From Stenopsyche tienmushanensis (taxonomy: Eukaryota; Arthropoda; Insecta; Trichoptera; Stenopsychidae), in the NCBI GenBank assembly GCA_008973525.1, contig WACJ01000403.1, forward strand, positions 186,001 through 250,000: DNA of 64,000 bases, in the 5' to 3' direction. Position 1 is the first letter of the stretch. Every line of letters begins with the position of its first letter. The translations under genes and the position numbers were made by a program. Positions 11,717 through 23,085 of the stretch are shown here, in pieces. Below the pieces are notes generated by a model. The model searched no databases. It was not told the DNA's origin and was given only the letters and a program-made list of their open reading frames with translations.

Positions 11717-11848
11717 GCGCTACAACTTTAGCCACGTCTATCGAAGACCTAGTCATTTTGTATAGAGAGTAGATGATATTTATTTAACAATAATTAACAT
11801 AAGCTACTTGTATACAAAAAAGCAACTTTGTTAATCTTAATTTAATGC
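11717..11848 (+). repeat. Dispersed repeat B, copy 1
   Basis: ACTTTAGCCACGTCTA, TTAACAATAATTAACATAA and CTACTTGTATACAAAAAAGC are shared with 48846-49001 (same strand) and, for the second half, 53431-53521 (opposite strand). No coding potential. Probably a non-autonomous mobile element fragment. Confidence 0.6.
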
Positions 11849-11867
11849 TTTATTTAAATGAGTGCAA

Positions 11868-12410
11868 AATTTCGGTCAATGCCTCCCGTATTCGAATATT
11901 CAATATTCTAATATTTTTGCACTTTTTTTAATATTCGTAAATTTGAATATTTATAAAGTTAATCGGATATTATTCGCTTTTTTGCAGTCTTGGGTGATTT
12001 TTTTTATTTTCAAACTAGTTGCGTACAAGCCACGATATAGGGCATGTAACTAGTCAAATAAATCCATTGGTGTCAGGTCTGGAGACCGTGCGAGCTATGA
12101 AACAGGGCCGCCAAAAGAATTAATTTATACGACAGAGGTGCCCACAATAAAAAGTATTTTCTTAACCCTAACCCCGATTTAAAGGTTATATTTAGGATAT
12201 TTCTTCAAAATGTTGAAAATGTATTAGATTCTGACAACCCTGACACTTAGCACAAAAGGCTTATGTGTGAAACCTAGCAAAAGATCTCTTAACCTCATAA
12301 AAAAATGTGGCAGTCCATGTGCCAAATACCATTTATATAGAATATATTCGAATATTGTACCAATTTTATATTCGAATAATTGATTTTACGAATATTTAGG
12401 ACCCCTACTC
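11868..12410. repeat. Candidate TIR element with TATTCGAATATT-rich ends
   Basis: Both ends are dense in TATTCGAATATT-like blocks. The left outer edge reads CCTCCCGTATTCGAATATTC; the inverted right edge reads AGGGGTCCTAAATATTCG. This layout is common for hAT-type MITEs, but inverted-repeat identity is modest and no clear 8-bp duplication was found. Confidence 0.3.
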
Positions 12411-15108
12411 TCATACTATTAATAGACAATCTTATAGAAAACCTTTAAAAACTTTCTCAACTATAAAAATATAGATAACCAATCATATAGTATCAAATTA
12501 CAAAGATCATCAATCATACACATTTAAATAATGAAATTTCATTTATATAATATTAATTTATGGCCAGCGTTTTGCAAGAAATTTTGAGACATTCAAAGAA
12601 AAAATGTAATGGAAGAAATGCCGTGTAAATATTTACTGGTCTAAGAATTTTGTACAAATCTTTGATGATGGATTACTCAAACAATAAAATCCATTCTCAA
12701 AGATTTAATCCGAGCAAAAATGCGATTTATTGCCTGAGAATAAAATTCGAGGAGCGATCTTAAACTTTTGGCCACGACTCTATCGACAGAATAGAATAAT
12801 AAAACACTTGTGATCCTTTCTGAAAACTTTCGAGAACTGGGTATATCGAAAGACTTTAGGTAAATCACAAATATAAATATTGAATATTATAATCGTTTCC
12901 TACAAAATTAACTTTAATACAAACAAACAAATCATAATTATATCATGCAAATATTGTTTTCAAAAACGTTTATGATCAGAATTATAACAGTATTCTATTC
13001 AAAATTTAATTTAATCCAATAATGTATTTGGGTTTTGATTTTCGTTTATTCTAACAAAAAATTTAATTGCAGTCCATTTTTCAGACTTTCAGATTATTGC
13101 TGATAAGCCATTGATGTTGTAATCAAATGTTTTCAATTGAAAACAGTGGTTATTCGGTAGACAAAGGGCACTCCTAGTACTTAAACCAATAGCTATTTAA
13201 TACTTAATGCTTAGTGTTTGGCGCAACTGCAAAGGAAGTATTCATTATGGAGTGTTAAAAGCAAGTCAAACATTGGCGACGAAAGTGTATGGTGGACAAT
13301 TAAATAGATTGAAGACCGGCTATACTGAATAGACACACGATAACGACATTTAATTGAACTGTAAAAAGATTAAAGTCCTAGGCTGGGAAGTATAATTGCA
13401 TCCCCTTTTATTCGCCAGGCATGGATTTTCCGGCTGCAATTTGTTAAAGCCCACTTTGTTGAAAAATTCAATTCATATAAAGGCGGCATTCAACGATGTT
13501 TCAGAAGAACGGCCCGAATTTCTTCTCAAAAATCCGAAGCCTTTTCATTTACTTCCGTTTTTCCAAACGAATTTAATAAATATTACAAGTAGATGAAATC
13601 GGAAATTCGTCTCAACGGTCGTTTGATTCAAGTTACGAGCCCCTATTCCAGGTACGCCACGGAACCCGAGCGCGGAATTTAAATGAAATTCATCCATCCA
13701 CCTGTCGGGGTACTTCTGAGTATTTCTTGATCTTGTTACTTAAAATTTGAAAAGGTTCTCTTTGTCAGATGTTAAATATTTAACGGGCTTTCTAGCCCAC
13801 GCAAATAGGTCCTCTCGCACAGTTCAGGTGATGCGAAATTGCTTGAGGAACGATTCCATCTCGGCGGTAGACATTTCTCAAATATTTGCCATGGAGCGGA
13901 TTCGTTGTCTATTATTAATGAATTTCACCTGTACATTCATAGCAAAATGTCGGACATTGACTATTTATTTTAGATTAATTAGAAACTCCCAGCAATAACA
14001 AACTCTCGTGTTTACGACACAAAACGTACACATGCTAGCATAAACAACGAACAAGAAGGCACAAGGTTGAAGAACTGCAATATGTGAAATTCAAATCAAA
14101 GGCAAACGATACTAAATATTTTGATATGATGATCTTTTACATTGCTAGCATCAATAATATCATATGAAATTTGCTTTTAGAAATTTCAGCATACTAAGTG
14201 TTAACAAATTCTGATTAAAACACTTTACAGTCGGTGCCCGCGTTAGCGCGTGATGATTATGACACAACTTTAGCTTGAAAAAAATGTCATACAAACTTGA
14301 TACAAATTTAAATTTATTTCTAGGGATAAACAATACACACATGTATCAATATTTTAATCTTATAAAATATATATAAAAATATCATCCGTCGGCAAAATAT
14401 AACAAATTGTATTTTTTTTAAAATTACAAATACGTTATAGAAGTATTTAAATTTACAATTCAAATATAACTTCAGACAGAAGTGACTAAATATTTTCCTT
14501 ATTTTTGCAGTGTCTCAAGCTTTATTTAGATTTTAATATATCATCAGGTTTGATAAAGCAACAATTCAGAAAAGTACTCAAGAAAATAAATAAAAACCAG
14601 CAGTTCATGCAAGAAAGTATCAGAACCTAAATGATCTTACGTTTGAATCACGCCTATATTTAAAAAAAATATATATATGTACATAAATGAGTACATAATC
14701 ATTAAATTTATCATCTAAGTCCAACAGAACAACCGTCCGTTTAATAATTATATAAATTTCGCTGAAGAATTAGCGTTTTATAAATTTTTCGCCCGGACTC
14801 CACGCGAATTTTAATGCGGAACACCCAGACTGTAAAGTGTTAACTAGCATATAACATATTTTTATAAGTCTCAAGAAGCATTAGATATGTTCGATTAAAT
14901 AAATAATAGCAGAATTGCGAAACCGTCCAATATTTTGTCGAAGAATCATATTTGGGTTAAAAAAATTCCATCATTAATTTGGAGCAGTGAGTTGCCGCAA
15001 TAATGCAAGAATCTGCTTCGATCATAATTTATTTCACAGTCTCAACCAAAAATATTCCTTTAAAATTGTATTAATATGATGTAAAAATTATTTCTTACAA
15101 CATAGGTA
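12411..15108. other. Non-coding stretch
   Basis: No gene recognised. A less AT-rich block at 13.38-13.95 kb holds open frames of 66 and 83 codons without motifs, treated as chance. No inverted repeats or family matches were noticed. Confidence 0.5.
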
Positions 15109-15500
15109 AAAATAAAGGATTAAAATTTATTTACGGAACATGAAGGAAAACATGATATCCTATACAAATCCTATGAGAAAAATATCTAGATCTGGCCAAA
15201 TCTATTTTATTGGCTCTAGGTACATAATTTTTTTTTTCTTGAAACACAACGATCCTGATTTTTTTAATATTAAATTCTGTAAAATCCATAAAAGGACAAA
15301 GTAAGAGAGATTCGCTAAGATCTATTCATAGATATATTTTTAAAAAAATACTGCAGATATTTAATATATTTTTTTTAAATTCAAAATGCAAAAGATAACA
15401 TGCGTCGAAACTAATTATTATCTTTATATTTGTTAAATTATGCGAAACTCAATTCATGGCGAATTTCTGAGATCCAGCCAAACTATCAACTCCGAAATCT
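15109..15500 (+). repeat. Dispersed repeat C, long copy 1
   Basis: AAGGATTAAAATTT, ATATCTAGATCTGGCCAA and CTCTAGGTACATAA align with 55991-56321 over more than 300 bases; a short part is also at 9076-9148. Both long copies end near ATGGCGA followed by CCAGCCAAAC. No intact frame, so the class is unknown. Confidence 0.6.
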
Positions 15501-16543
15501 CATGCCAAGAACAGAATGGATTTACGCAGAATATTTCAAGCAAATGTTTGTCCAAAATATAAGGAGAATATATTAATATAATTTGAATTTCTATATAGTC
15601 TAAGAATACATGTGATTTTTTTACAGTCAAGAACTAATCCATTATTCTGTAAGAAACGTACATGTAAAACGAACAATGAAGTGTCTGATAATTCTTCGAT
15701 GAAATTGAAAATTCTTATTATGCCTGAAAATAATGGGCTCATTACCAGTATACTGATTTAATGATTTTTAAAAAAATCTTGTTTATATAATATTTAATCA
15801 ATTTCGTTGAAATAATGATATGTAATGCAATTATGTAAGCTTCGCCCGTATCATTTCCTAAACAAATTTTATGAAGGTTTCGTCCGTAAGCCCAAGATGG
15901 AATAGAATAATACGATGTTATATATGGAAAAACTTTATATCGCCGGATATAAAAGCAATATTCGAATTTCCCAAGGCCAGTCTTTCGTTTATTCAAGCCT
16001 CTTATGTGCATTCAAATCCCTTATCTCGGGGCTGAAACTATTATTTGGGTAGGAAGATGGAAGTCAGTCGGACTTGTTTTGAAAGAATTATCCCGGCATT
16101 TATCTCAATCATCCTGGAGAGGGGAAAATCAGGGTCCCGCACGCACATATTTACAATTTCTAAAAAAATAATGAATGTACATATTTAGTTACAGCCGAGA
16201 GCATTTATTCAAATCTGCAAAGGCTGATACCATTAAACGTCTGGCGCCTCTCACAGCCGAATAAATATATACATCTCGTAAATTCGAAAATTATGTTTAC
16301 AGCCCTGAAATATTCGACAAAATAATAAACTCATTTGAATTACATGTTTCCATACTTAACATTTCTTGGCAAACAAAATATTTTACTAAAAATTACTCAT
16401 GAGTGACTAAATGCAAAGAACTGCTGCTCCTCAACCGGTGAAGAAATATTCATCAAAATCAAATAAAAACAATCCTTTGTTCTGGATTCGGCGCATGCAA
16501 AAACATCCTCGGGAAAATTCATGGGAAATAATGCATAAAATTA
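15501..16543. other. Non-coding stretch
   Basis: Two minus frames of 68 and 89 codons (15536-15742, 15742-16011) have no recognisable content. No repeats with partners in the window were seen. Confidence 0.5.
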
Positions 16544-17330
16544 TTAGGGGGGCCCAAAAATATTCGCATATTTTGAGACCTTATGTTTGAGCTTAATTTG
16601 CATCGAACACAGTGACGGAAACATCCTTGTACGCTATTGAATAGGATGAACTAAGAACGGGGCCATCTTCGAATTCTAATCGAGTAGGATCCACGGCAAA
16701 CAATCAAGGAGTTATCGCAAATATTGACATCCTGTAGACTACTATGCAAATGCATTTAAAACACAAACGAATAGGATGGATGTTTTAAGATAGGATGGAT
16801 ACCGTACGCTTTCACCAAACACGACAAAAACGAGCGATGAAACGCCTCCTTAACAACACAAAAAATACTCCTTTAGAGTCCCTAAACTCGGGTAGACTAT
16901 AAAAATAAATTGTACATATGGTGGGATATGGGGTGAATAATTGCATAAGTTTATTTTCGATAATCAGAAGTTTTGCATCAAAATTTTAAAGAGAAGCGTC
17001 CGTATTTTTTCAATAGAGACAATACTGTTTCATGATAATGCCCATAAAGCAAAATTTACATTAGATAAAATACGGGAATTAAATTGGGAATTATTACCAC
17101 ATTCTTCTTATTCACTAGACCTAGCCTCGATGAATTTCCACCTTTTCAGGCCCATGGAGTGCAGCCTGAGAGAAAAACAATTAGAAAACGCAGCTGAAGT
17201 AGAAATGAATTTAAAATCGTTTCTTGCTTCTTAGACGGAAAGCTTTTACATAAAAGGGATCGAAGGATTACCAGAGTAATAAGAAATGTGTTGAATAATG
17301 AAGGGAATAAACTAATCATTAAATTAATAT
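16544..17330 (+). mobile_element. Mariner copy with intact left end and C-terminal transposase part
   Basis: The left inverted repeat begins TTAGGGGGGCCCAAAAATAT at 16544 with TA just before it. A 97-codon frame (16941-17234) contains FHDNAHKAKFTLDKIRELNW, ELLPHSSYSLDLA and FHLFRPM, matching mariner HDNARPH...PPYSPDLAPSDFHLF. The second and third catalytic aspartates are present, but only about 27 residues separate them against 34 in DD34D elements, so a small deletion is likely, and SPDLAPSD has become SLDLASMN. The frame begins with TTG after a broken N-terminal half. The right inverted repeat was not found. Same family as 9.3, 28.0 and 44.2 kb. Confidence 0.85.
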
Positions 17331-18344
17331 ACCACAAGTCTATTGAAAAAATGCATTTTTAAATGTATGCTTGAAAATCTGATTGTCTTACACACCTAAT
17401 TTGCTTTTGTCGTTGTCGACTTTTGAAGCCTTCTTCTACATCAAAATTGTGATTATTTTTCCATAGATATAAACTCAAATAAGATATCGAAAAAACAACC
17501 CGTTTATCTTGTATTTTTCAGCTTAAAATCTTTGAAATATAATAATCATTTTCGTAATAGGAATTTATATAAGAAATCTTCTTTTGCATTCATTCAATAA
17601 CTTCATTATATCTATTGTTATAAGCCATATATTTTTTTTTAAAAAAAGCTAGATCCATCATAGTCAATTTTTTCCATTTGTATAAGACGACATTTCTGTA
17701 GCAAGGGATTCTATTTTAAGGAAATAATTACATCATTGTAATGTTTATAACAAGGAGACATAGAACTATAAAACGTTGCATAATTTTGAAGCGTATTATA
17801 TTGATAGCTTTCAATAATAAATTAAAGAAATAAGACCATCATCATAAGAAAAGCTCAATTCAAAAAAGCTTTAATGTTGAGAATATTCAAGAATTACCAA
17901 TGAAAGAAGAGATTGATGAAACAAAGTTGATGATATAAAATGACATCTGGAATAAACCACAAAAGTTTAGCTCTTATATATTGTAGCTACAGGAAATAAT
18001 AAATTAGGATAAGATTATTTAAATTGGAATTTTAGGTAAGATTTATGAGTAAACAGCCAGATTATCCTTCTTTTTAAATGATGGTTTAACCCTTAGATTG
18101 CTAAGATACGATAAATCGTCGATTTTGAAACTTATAACGATTTCTATTGGCAATTGATATCTTCAAAGTACATCTTACATTGTAGCAGCCAAATAGTTAA
18201 TTATTGTTGCACATCCAATCACTCAAATTTCAGTGTATTAGGATATCCAAGCAATCAGAGTAAACCTGGATGGAGACGACTTAATTAATAATAATGTGGC
18301 AATGATCTCCCGAATTTATTGATACGTTGATTTTTATCCACAAT
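17331..18344. other. Non-coding stretch with a possible piggyBac-like end at 18.08 kb
   Basis: TTAACCCTTAGATTGCTAAG near 18.09 kb has the form of a TTAA-flanked piggyBac-type end, but no partner was identified. Nothing else is recognised. Confidence 0.35.
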
Positions 18345-18402
18345 CTGGATTTGAATCTAAACCTTTATAATAAAAATTCAGAATCCAACCCATTATACCA
18401 AC
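18345..18402 (-). repeat. tRNA-like segment with A and B boxes (SINE head or decayed tRNA)
   Basis: On the minus strand TGGTATAATGGG (18400-18389) fits the RNA polymerase III A-box consensus, and GATTCAAATCC (18357-18347) fits the B box with two mismatches, at tRNA-like spacing. The arms do not make a clean cloverleaf by eye, so it is not called a functional tRNA. A tRNA-derived SINE is the likeliest explanation; a B-box-like match with the same AGATT trailer is at 2629-2645. Confidence 0.35.
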
Positions 18403-19992
18403 ACTTGGACGTCAATAAACTAACACTGCTGTTTATAGTTTAGACTTTATATTACTATGGCAAAACATGTTTTATTGTAGGAATTTAGCGTCAATGACGT
18501 TTTACTGTATTTTAAGATATAAACAAATTTAAATCAACATATTGTGAAGCTCTGCTTTTATATTTGGAGATTGGAAGCAAACGCAACGCCTACTCTTTTA
18601 CAATTCAAACCAATTTCATTGATCTCAACCTAGAAAATTCACGGAATGTATAAGTACGTCGTATTTAAATTATCATCAATACTTAAAATAAATCCATATC
18701 AAAGAGCCTCTTCAATTCAACATTTTATTTTCAACAAACAATTAAGTGTTTTATACACTAACCAAAATAAAAAATGTTGTTATAGGATATTACAAAAGAC
18801 GATGGGTTCTGAGAATAAAATCAAATTTCCAACAGCGTGCATATTTTCCATTACAGAGCTTTCATATTCATCTGCCTTACTGACCTTTATTATTAATGTC
18901 TGCTTCTTTGAATAAGTTACGGAATGTATGCTTAACTTTAAAATGGAATTATGCTTTAGCTCCATAGCGCCTATATTACATCTTTTATAAGTGTTTTTAT
19001 TTACGAAAAAAATTGCCCTACTTGTCTTACCCGAGAGCGAAATTAATATCAAAGCGGCTCGCATGGAATTGAACACAAATAAAGATTCAAAAGATTTATA
19101 TTTCCACCCTTAAAATCGAATCTCCAAAGCAAATATCATACCCAGTCTAATGATTTGGTTGGTTGAACAAAAAGACGAATTCGAAAGTCAGCATTCATTA
19201 GTTGTATTATCCCGGATATATCAAGACAAAAAGGATAGATCGAAAAAAGGATGAACCCAGGTGGAAACCGAATGGGAAGTCAACCGAAAATGTGAAGACG
19301 CTGCACCATTATACGTAATAGAACCAACGTCAATCAAATACGACAAAAGTCAACCTACTACATTCTTTTAAAACACAAATTCAGTTTTAATACTTTCATA
19401 GGACAAAAATTAAAATTTGCAATATTTTCGCAAGACATATACGAGTCACACGCATTTCTTAAGCACTTGGGGGCACAATTTAATAAATTTCATTTGAAAC
19501 ACTATTGCATTCAATTCAGAATTTAAGTCGTAAAACGACTTCGTACAGGAGGAGCATTGCAAGCATGCACATTCCATGTATTTGGCAAGCATTATTCTAA
19601 TTTTAAATTGTTTTCCATGTCTTCTATGCATCCAATTAGCCCTCGTTTCAGAATGGCGACATGTTTACAAACATGTTGAAACGCTGATCACCCTGAATTA
19701 GCGATAATCAATGCTTGTAAACAATTTGACATGTGGATATTAAATAGATGTGGAACTTGGACATAACTGTTTGAATTATTCCTTGCACTATATTTGTAAT
19801 TTGGAGCAGCGAGTGCTCATAAGAACGCAAGGATCTGCCCAGGTCATGATTTAGACGATTAATACATTGATGCACGAAGATAAAATTAACAAATATTACA
19901 AGAAGTTAATTAACCCATGAGATGATATGGAATGTTTTAAAATCATTTTATTCAAAAATTAATATTTGCATAAAAATTGTAAAAATCACTAA
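18403..19992. other. Non-coding stretch
   Basis: Overlapping open frames of 89 (+) and 98 (-) codons at 18.65-19.08 kb have no recognisable content. No inverted repeats were found. Confidence 0.5.
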
Positions 19993-20240
19993 TCCAATAT
20001 ATAAAAATTAATCTCTGTTTGTTCGTATGTAATGTGCTACCATAACGTTCATTAAATTGCGATAAAACTTCATCAATTTATTGCTAAGAATTGCGCAAGT
20101 AACATAAGCATAGTCTAATGTACAAAAATAAAAATAAAGTGTTTGTTCGTATTTTATGCGCTTCCATACTGTTCATCCGATTGCAATTAAACTTTATCAA
20201 CGTATTGTTTACACTTGCGAAAATAACATAGGCATAGTAA
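19993..20240 (+). repeat. Two tandem 121-bp units, Helitron-like 5' end
   Basis: Units start TCCAATATATAAAAATTAAT at 19993 and TCTAATGTACAAAAATAAAA at 20114, 121 bases apart. Each contains TTTGTTCGTA, a GATTGC/ATTGCGATAAAACTT block and ATAACATAGGCATAG. The TC start after A, followed by TAATATATAAAAAT, is typical of arthropod Helitron 5' ends as I know them. A second array with the same 121-bp spacing is at 51342. No Rep/helicase coding sequence is seen, so it would be non-autonomous. Confidence 0.5.
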
Positions 20241-20383
20241 AAATATTGTATGTATATATGCAATACGCAATACGGTGGTTAAGTCAATTTTTGATATAAA
20301 AGCGTGTGTATATGCTTTTGGATCCCAGCTCTTCGGCTCACGCTATACGTGACCTGAAGCAATAAACCATGTATTGTACAGTA

Positions 20384-20408
20384 CTTGAAATGAAAAAGGT
20401 TTAACTTG
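20384..20408 (+). repeat. Single copy of the GAAATGAAAAAGGTTTAACT motif
   Basis: TTGAAATGAAAAAGGTTTAA followed by CTTG matches the tandem arrays at 36565, 48620-48692 (minus) and 60341-60423. It lies between the Helitron-like array and its downstream shared block. Confidence 0.6.
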
Positions 20409-20442
20409 TTTTAAAATATTGTACTTAATCCTTTAATGAATG

Positions 20443-20505
20443 TGAACGCCAATGTGGCGTACGCTCTCGAACGATACAAAGAGAGTATGAACGCCAATGT
20501 GGCGT
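20443..20505 (+). repeat. 18-bp direct repeat of a small hairpin
   Basis: TGAACGCCAATGTGGCGT occurs at 20443-20460 and 20488-20505. Each copy folds on itself (ACGCCA/TGGCGT with an ATG loop), and the spacer carries CTCTC and GAGAG that can pair. It may be part of the Helitron-like element's structured end. Confidence 0.6.
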
Positions 20506-20520
20506 TTAACGCTCCATATC

Positions 20521-20798
20521 ATTTTATTTTCAATGTTGTGCTTCTATTTCTACTACAATATTACTATTTATTCAAATTGTCATGTCAAACATTACATTTA
20601 CGCTTTTATTCTTTTATAACGTTTCAATTAAATTTCCAACCACTTTTTATGATCATTCCCTACGAAAACACAAAGAATCACTTGTATTTTTATGAAGGAA
20701 TATAACATTTGAACGATCTTTTTTAATAGATTTCAAAATATAGTATAAATTCGTCAACAGATGACAACATAATAAACGCTAAAATTTTAATGGAATTA
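20521..20798 (+). repeat. Block shared with 51837-51935 downstream of the Helitron-like array
   Basis: TTTTCAATGTTGTGCTTCTA, CTATTTATTCAAATTGTC and TTTTAATGGAATTATT recur in the same order at 51837-51935, again 3' of a 121-bp array. This suggests that both loci are copies of one element. Confidence 0.55.
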
Positions 20799-20799
20799 T

Positions 20800-22346
20800 T
20801 ATCAATAGTAAAAAGTCACATAAATCAATTATATTACACAGTACTGATATGAATGATGAATTTTGATAGATGACACAAAATCTGGAAATTATTAGATCGC
20901 ATAAAAAAACATACAATAAAACATGAGTTTTAATCAAAATGTTGATCTTCGCAGTAACATTGTTCCATGACACGAAATTGCTACGAGCAAATGGTAAAAT
21001 TCCAAGATTATTTCTATATGTGAATTTCAGTACAAAGTTTTTGGCTCAAACGCGAATTGCATGCGAAGTTTCATTGCCAAGCATTAAAATACAAAATTTA
21101 TTAGTACAACTTAGATTGAAAACACAATCGACGTAATGGCGAATTTTACGACTCACCATAGAATATAGCGGATATTTGGATTATTCACCATGAACAATGA
21201 CGACCAAGATAACCTAATTATTAGCATTCAAAGTTTCATCATTAAATCTAGCAGTTGATAAAATTTGGCATTCCGCGGTCGTTATTGTGATGAGTCCATA
21301 AACGTCACGGTTGAAACTTCAGAACTATGAAATAATTTTAAATTGCTTCGAGATTAATCCATTTTATGCTTGAATTATCGGTTAATTATGGTTGGAGATC
21401 GCTGATAGTGTACACATGCTGAGAGAAGGCAAACATCCTTATTGTGGAGGAGATGCCTATATTTTCTCTAATAGATGTCTCTAACAACGCTCGATAACCA
21501 TTAGTATTCATATAATAGTACGCAGCGATTCTATTACCATAAAGTCGTTTCTTTTTATTTTCCTGTGTGAGAAATATTTTTCGTCTGCAAAGAAATTTAT
21601 ATCACATTCTATTCAAACGGGAATATTGGGCGATGCAGTTTTTTTCATCGGGTTCGTTGTAAAGAATAACGCCATTTAGAATGAGAAAAAGCTTGAATCG
21701 CAGCCAAAACTATTGTAATTGTAAGAATTCTATCGAGATAATGAAGCGAATACAAAAAGGGATATATTTCAAAATAATTTATAAGAGCTTTTTACCAAAG
21801 AATATTTTTCTAATCAGCCCAAATGAAGACAAATGTTTAAAGCATCCCTCAACTTTGAAGAAAATTAACAATGAATTTATCAAAAAAACAAGTCATCTAA
21901 TGCATGCTAGAAAATATCCAACACTAGGCATATGGAAACAATAAAATTGTTATACATTTTAACCTAAAAAGCATTTTAAAAAGACCCTAGGTTTAATACA
22001 ATATTTCTACAATAAGGTTGTTTTTTTATAACTTTATTGCTTCATTGCAGATTTTAAATACTGTTGACATCCAAAGACAAGGAAATGCTTTAAGATTTTA
22101 GCTGATGACATCAGGGTGCATACAAGATTAGAACTCATTAAGTCTCTAGAAGGCCTTAAGCGATTAGAAAATCAATAGTTCCTGGTGGAAAATGACACAT
22201 CTGGGATAATCCATAATTCAATGGAGTTTTAGCCTAAAAAGCCTGAGCTTGGCTGAACAATTGGAGCTTTATCTATTTAATAAAGATCCTTCCATTGAAA
22301 GAAGTACTCAAAATGCTGTTGAAGAACGCTTCCAAAATAAGAATAC
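20800..22346. other. Non-coding stretch
   Basis: No gene recognised. Open frames of 60-90 codons are low-complexity. The 300 bases before the piggyBac element share short similarity with 17.9 kb (AAATGACATCTGGAATAA versus AAATGACACATCTGGGATAA), possibly an unrecognised repeat. Confidence 0.4.
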
Positions 22347-22365
22347 TTAATCTGTTAAATGGGCG

Positions 22366-22429
22366 GGACGTATATATACGTCCAACGTAAACTGCATCGA
22401 AATTGATTAAGACGTATATATACGTCTTA
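22366..22429. repeat. ACGTATATATACGT palindromes in the left end of the piggyBac element
   Basis: GGACGTATATATACGTCC is a perfect 18-bp palindrome at 22366-22383. A 22-bp perfect palindrome with the same core GACGTATATATACGTC lies at 22408-22429. The 18-bp form recurs at 23000-23017 near the right end. Repeated subterminal palindromes could be transposase binding sites; this is inference. Confidence 0.9.
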
Positions 22430-22721
22430 GAAATATATGTTAAGTCCTAAATCAGGCGGGATTTTTTTTGTTTATCGAATGTGTGAGTTGTCGATACATG
22501 TTTTGATATGAATTTAAGACAGGTAGCAAACTAGTTGCAATTCGCTATTGTGTTGGGGAGGACGTGTACTTAGTAAGCGGTGACTACTTACTTAGTAAGG
22601 CAAACTTATAATTTTAAAATAGAAGGACAAAAAAGACGTATTGATGCTCAGTTCAGACAACATAGTAATTTCAACATAAGCATTTTCAAAGAACAAATGA
22701 AAGGGAACTAAAACCAGGAAA

Positions 22722-22835
22722 TGTCGAGTTTATTACAAAAAAGGGAAATAATCTACATACTGGTGTCCGGATTGTGAGGTAGCACTACGTGTCAACAACT
22801 GTTTTAAAATATATCATACAGGAGTTGAGTTTTGA
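22722..22835 (+). pseudogene. piggyBac transposase C-terminal cysteine-rich domain
   Basis: The frame reads CRVYYKKGK, a stop, then STYWCPDCEVALRVNNCFKI and YHTGVEF, ending at TGA 22833-22835. The family pattern is CRxCxKKGKRxxTxYxCxxCxVxLCxxxCFxxYHT. The WCPDC pair, the second NNC cysteine and the terminal YHT are kept; one cysteine of the first pair is Tyr and an internal TAA (22749-22751) interrupts the domain. In the family this domain binds near the transposon end; here it is a decayed tail lying about 250 bp from the right TTAA. Confidence 0.85.
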
Positions 22836-23085
22836 ATTTATGTATGGATATATTTTATTTTTTTAAACTCTAAGTTTCCATTTTCTTTGTGTGATTTTTT
22901 TTTATATTGGTTAACTTCTCTATATATTTATGTTTATGTATTTATAAATTGTAAGCATCGTTAAAAAAATTAATAATATGAACTCACGCCAAATGGGCGG
23001 GACGTATATATACGTCCTAACGAAAATGTGCACGCCCACTATATGTTGCGTTATTGAAAAAGAGCTTCCCCGCTTAACAGGTTAA

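Larger units (their letters stand above)
22347..23085 (+). mobile_element. piggyBac-like element bounded by TTAA
   Basis: TTAA at 22347-22350 and 23082-23085 flank ends that begin TCTGTTAAATGGGCGGG on the left and CCTGTTAAGCGGGGAAG on the right (inverted), the form expected of a piggyBac-type element with its TTAA target duplication. A direct repeat of 27 bases lies inside both ends (22357-22383 and 22991-23017). It includes AAATGGGCGGGACG and runs into a palindrome. The C-terminal cysteine domain of the transposase survives at 22722-22835. The element is only about 0.73 kb, so most of the transposase, including the catalytic core, has been deleted. Confidence 0.85.

Noticed and set aside
12060..12115. 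GGTGTCAGGTCTGGAGACCG segment as a Tc1-type transposase fragment
   Set aside because: The match is to a short phrase only; no adjacent conserved blocks were found.
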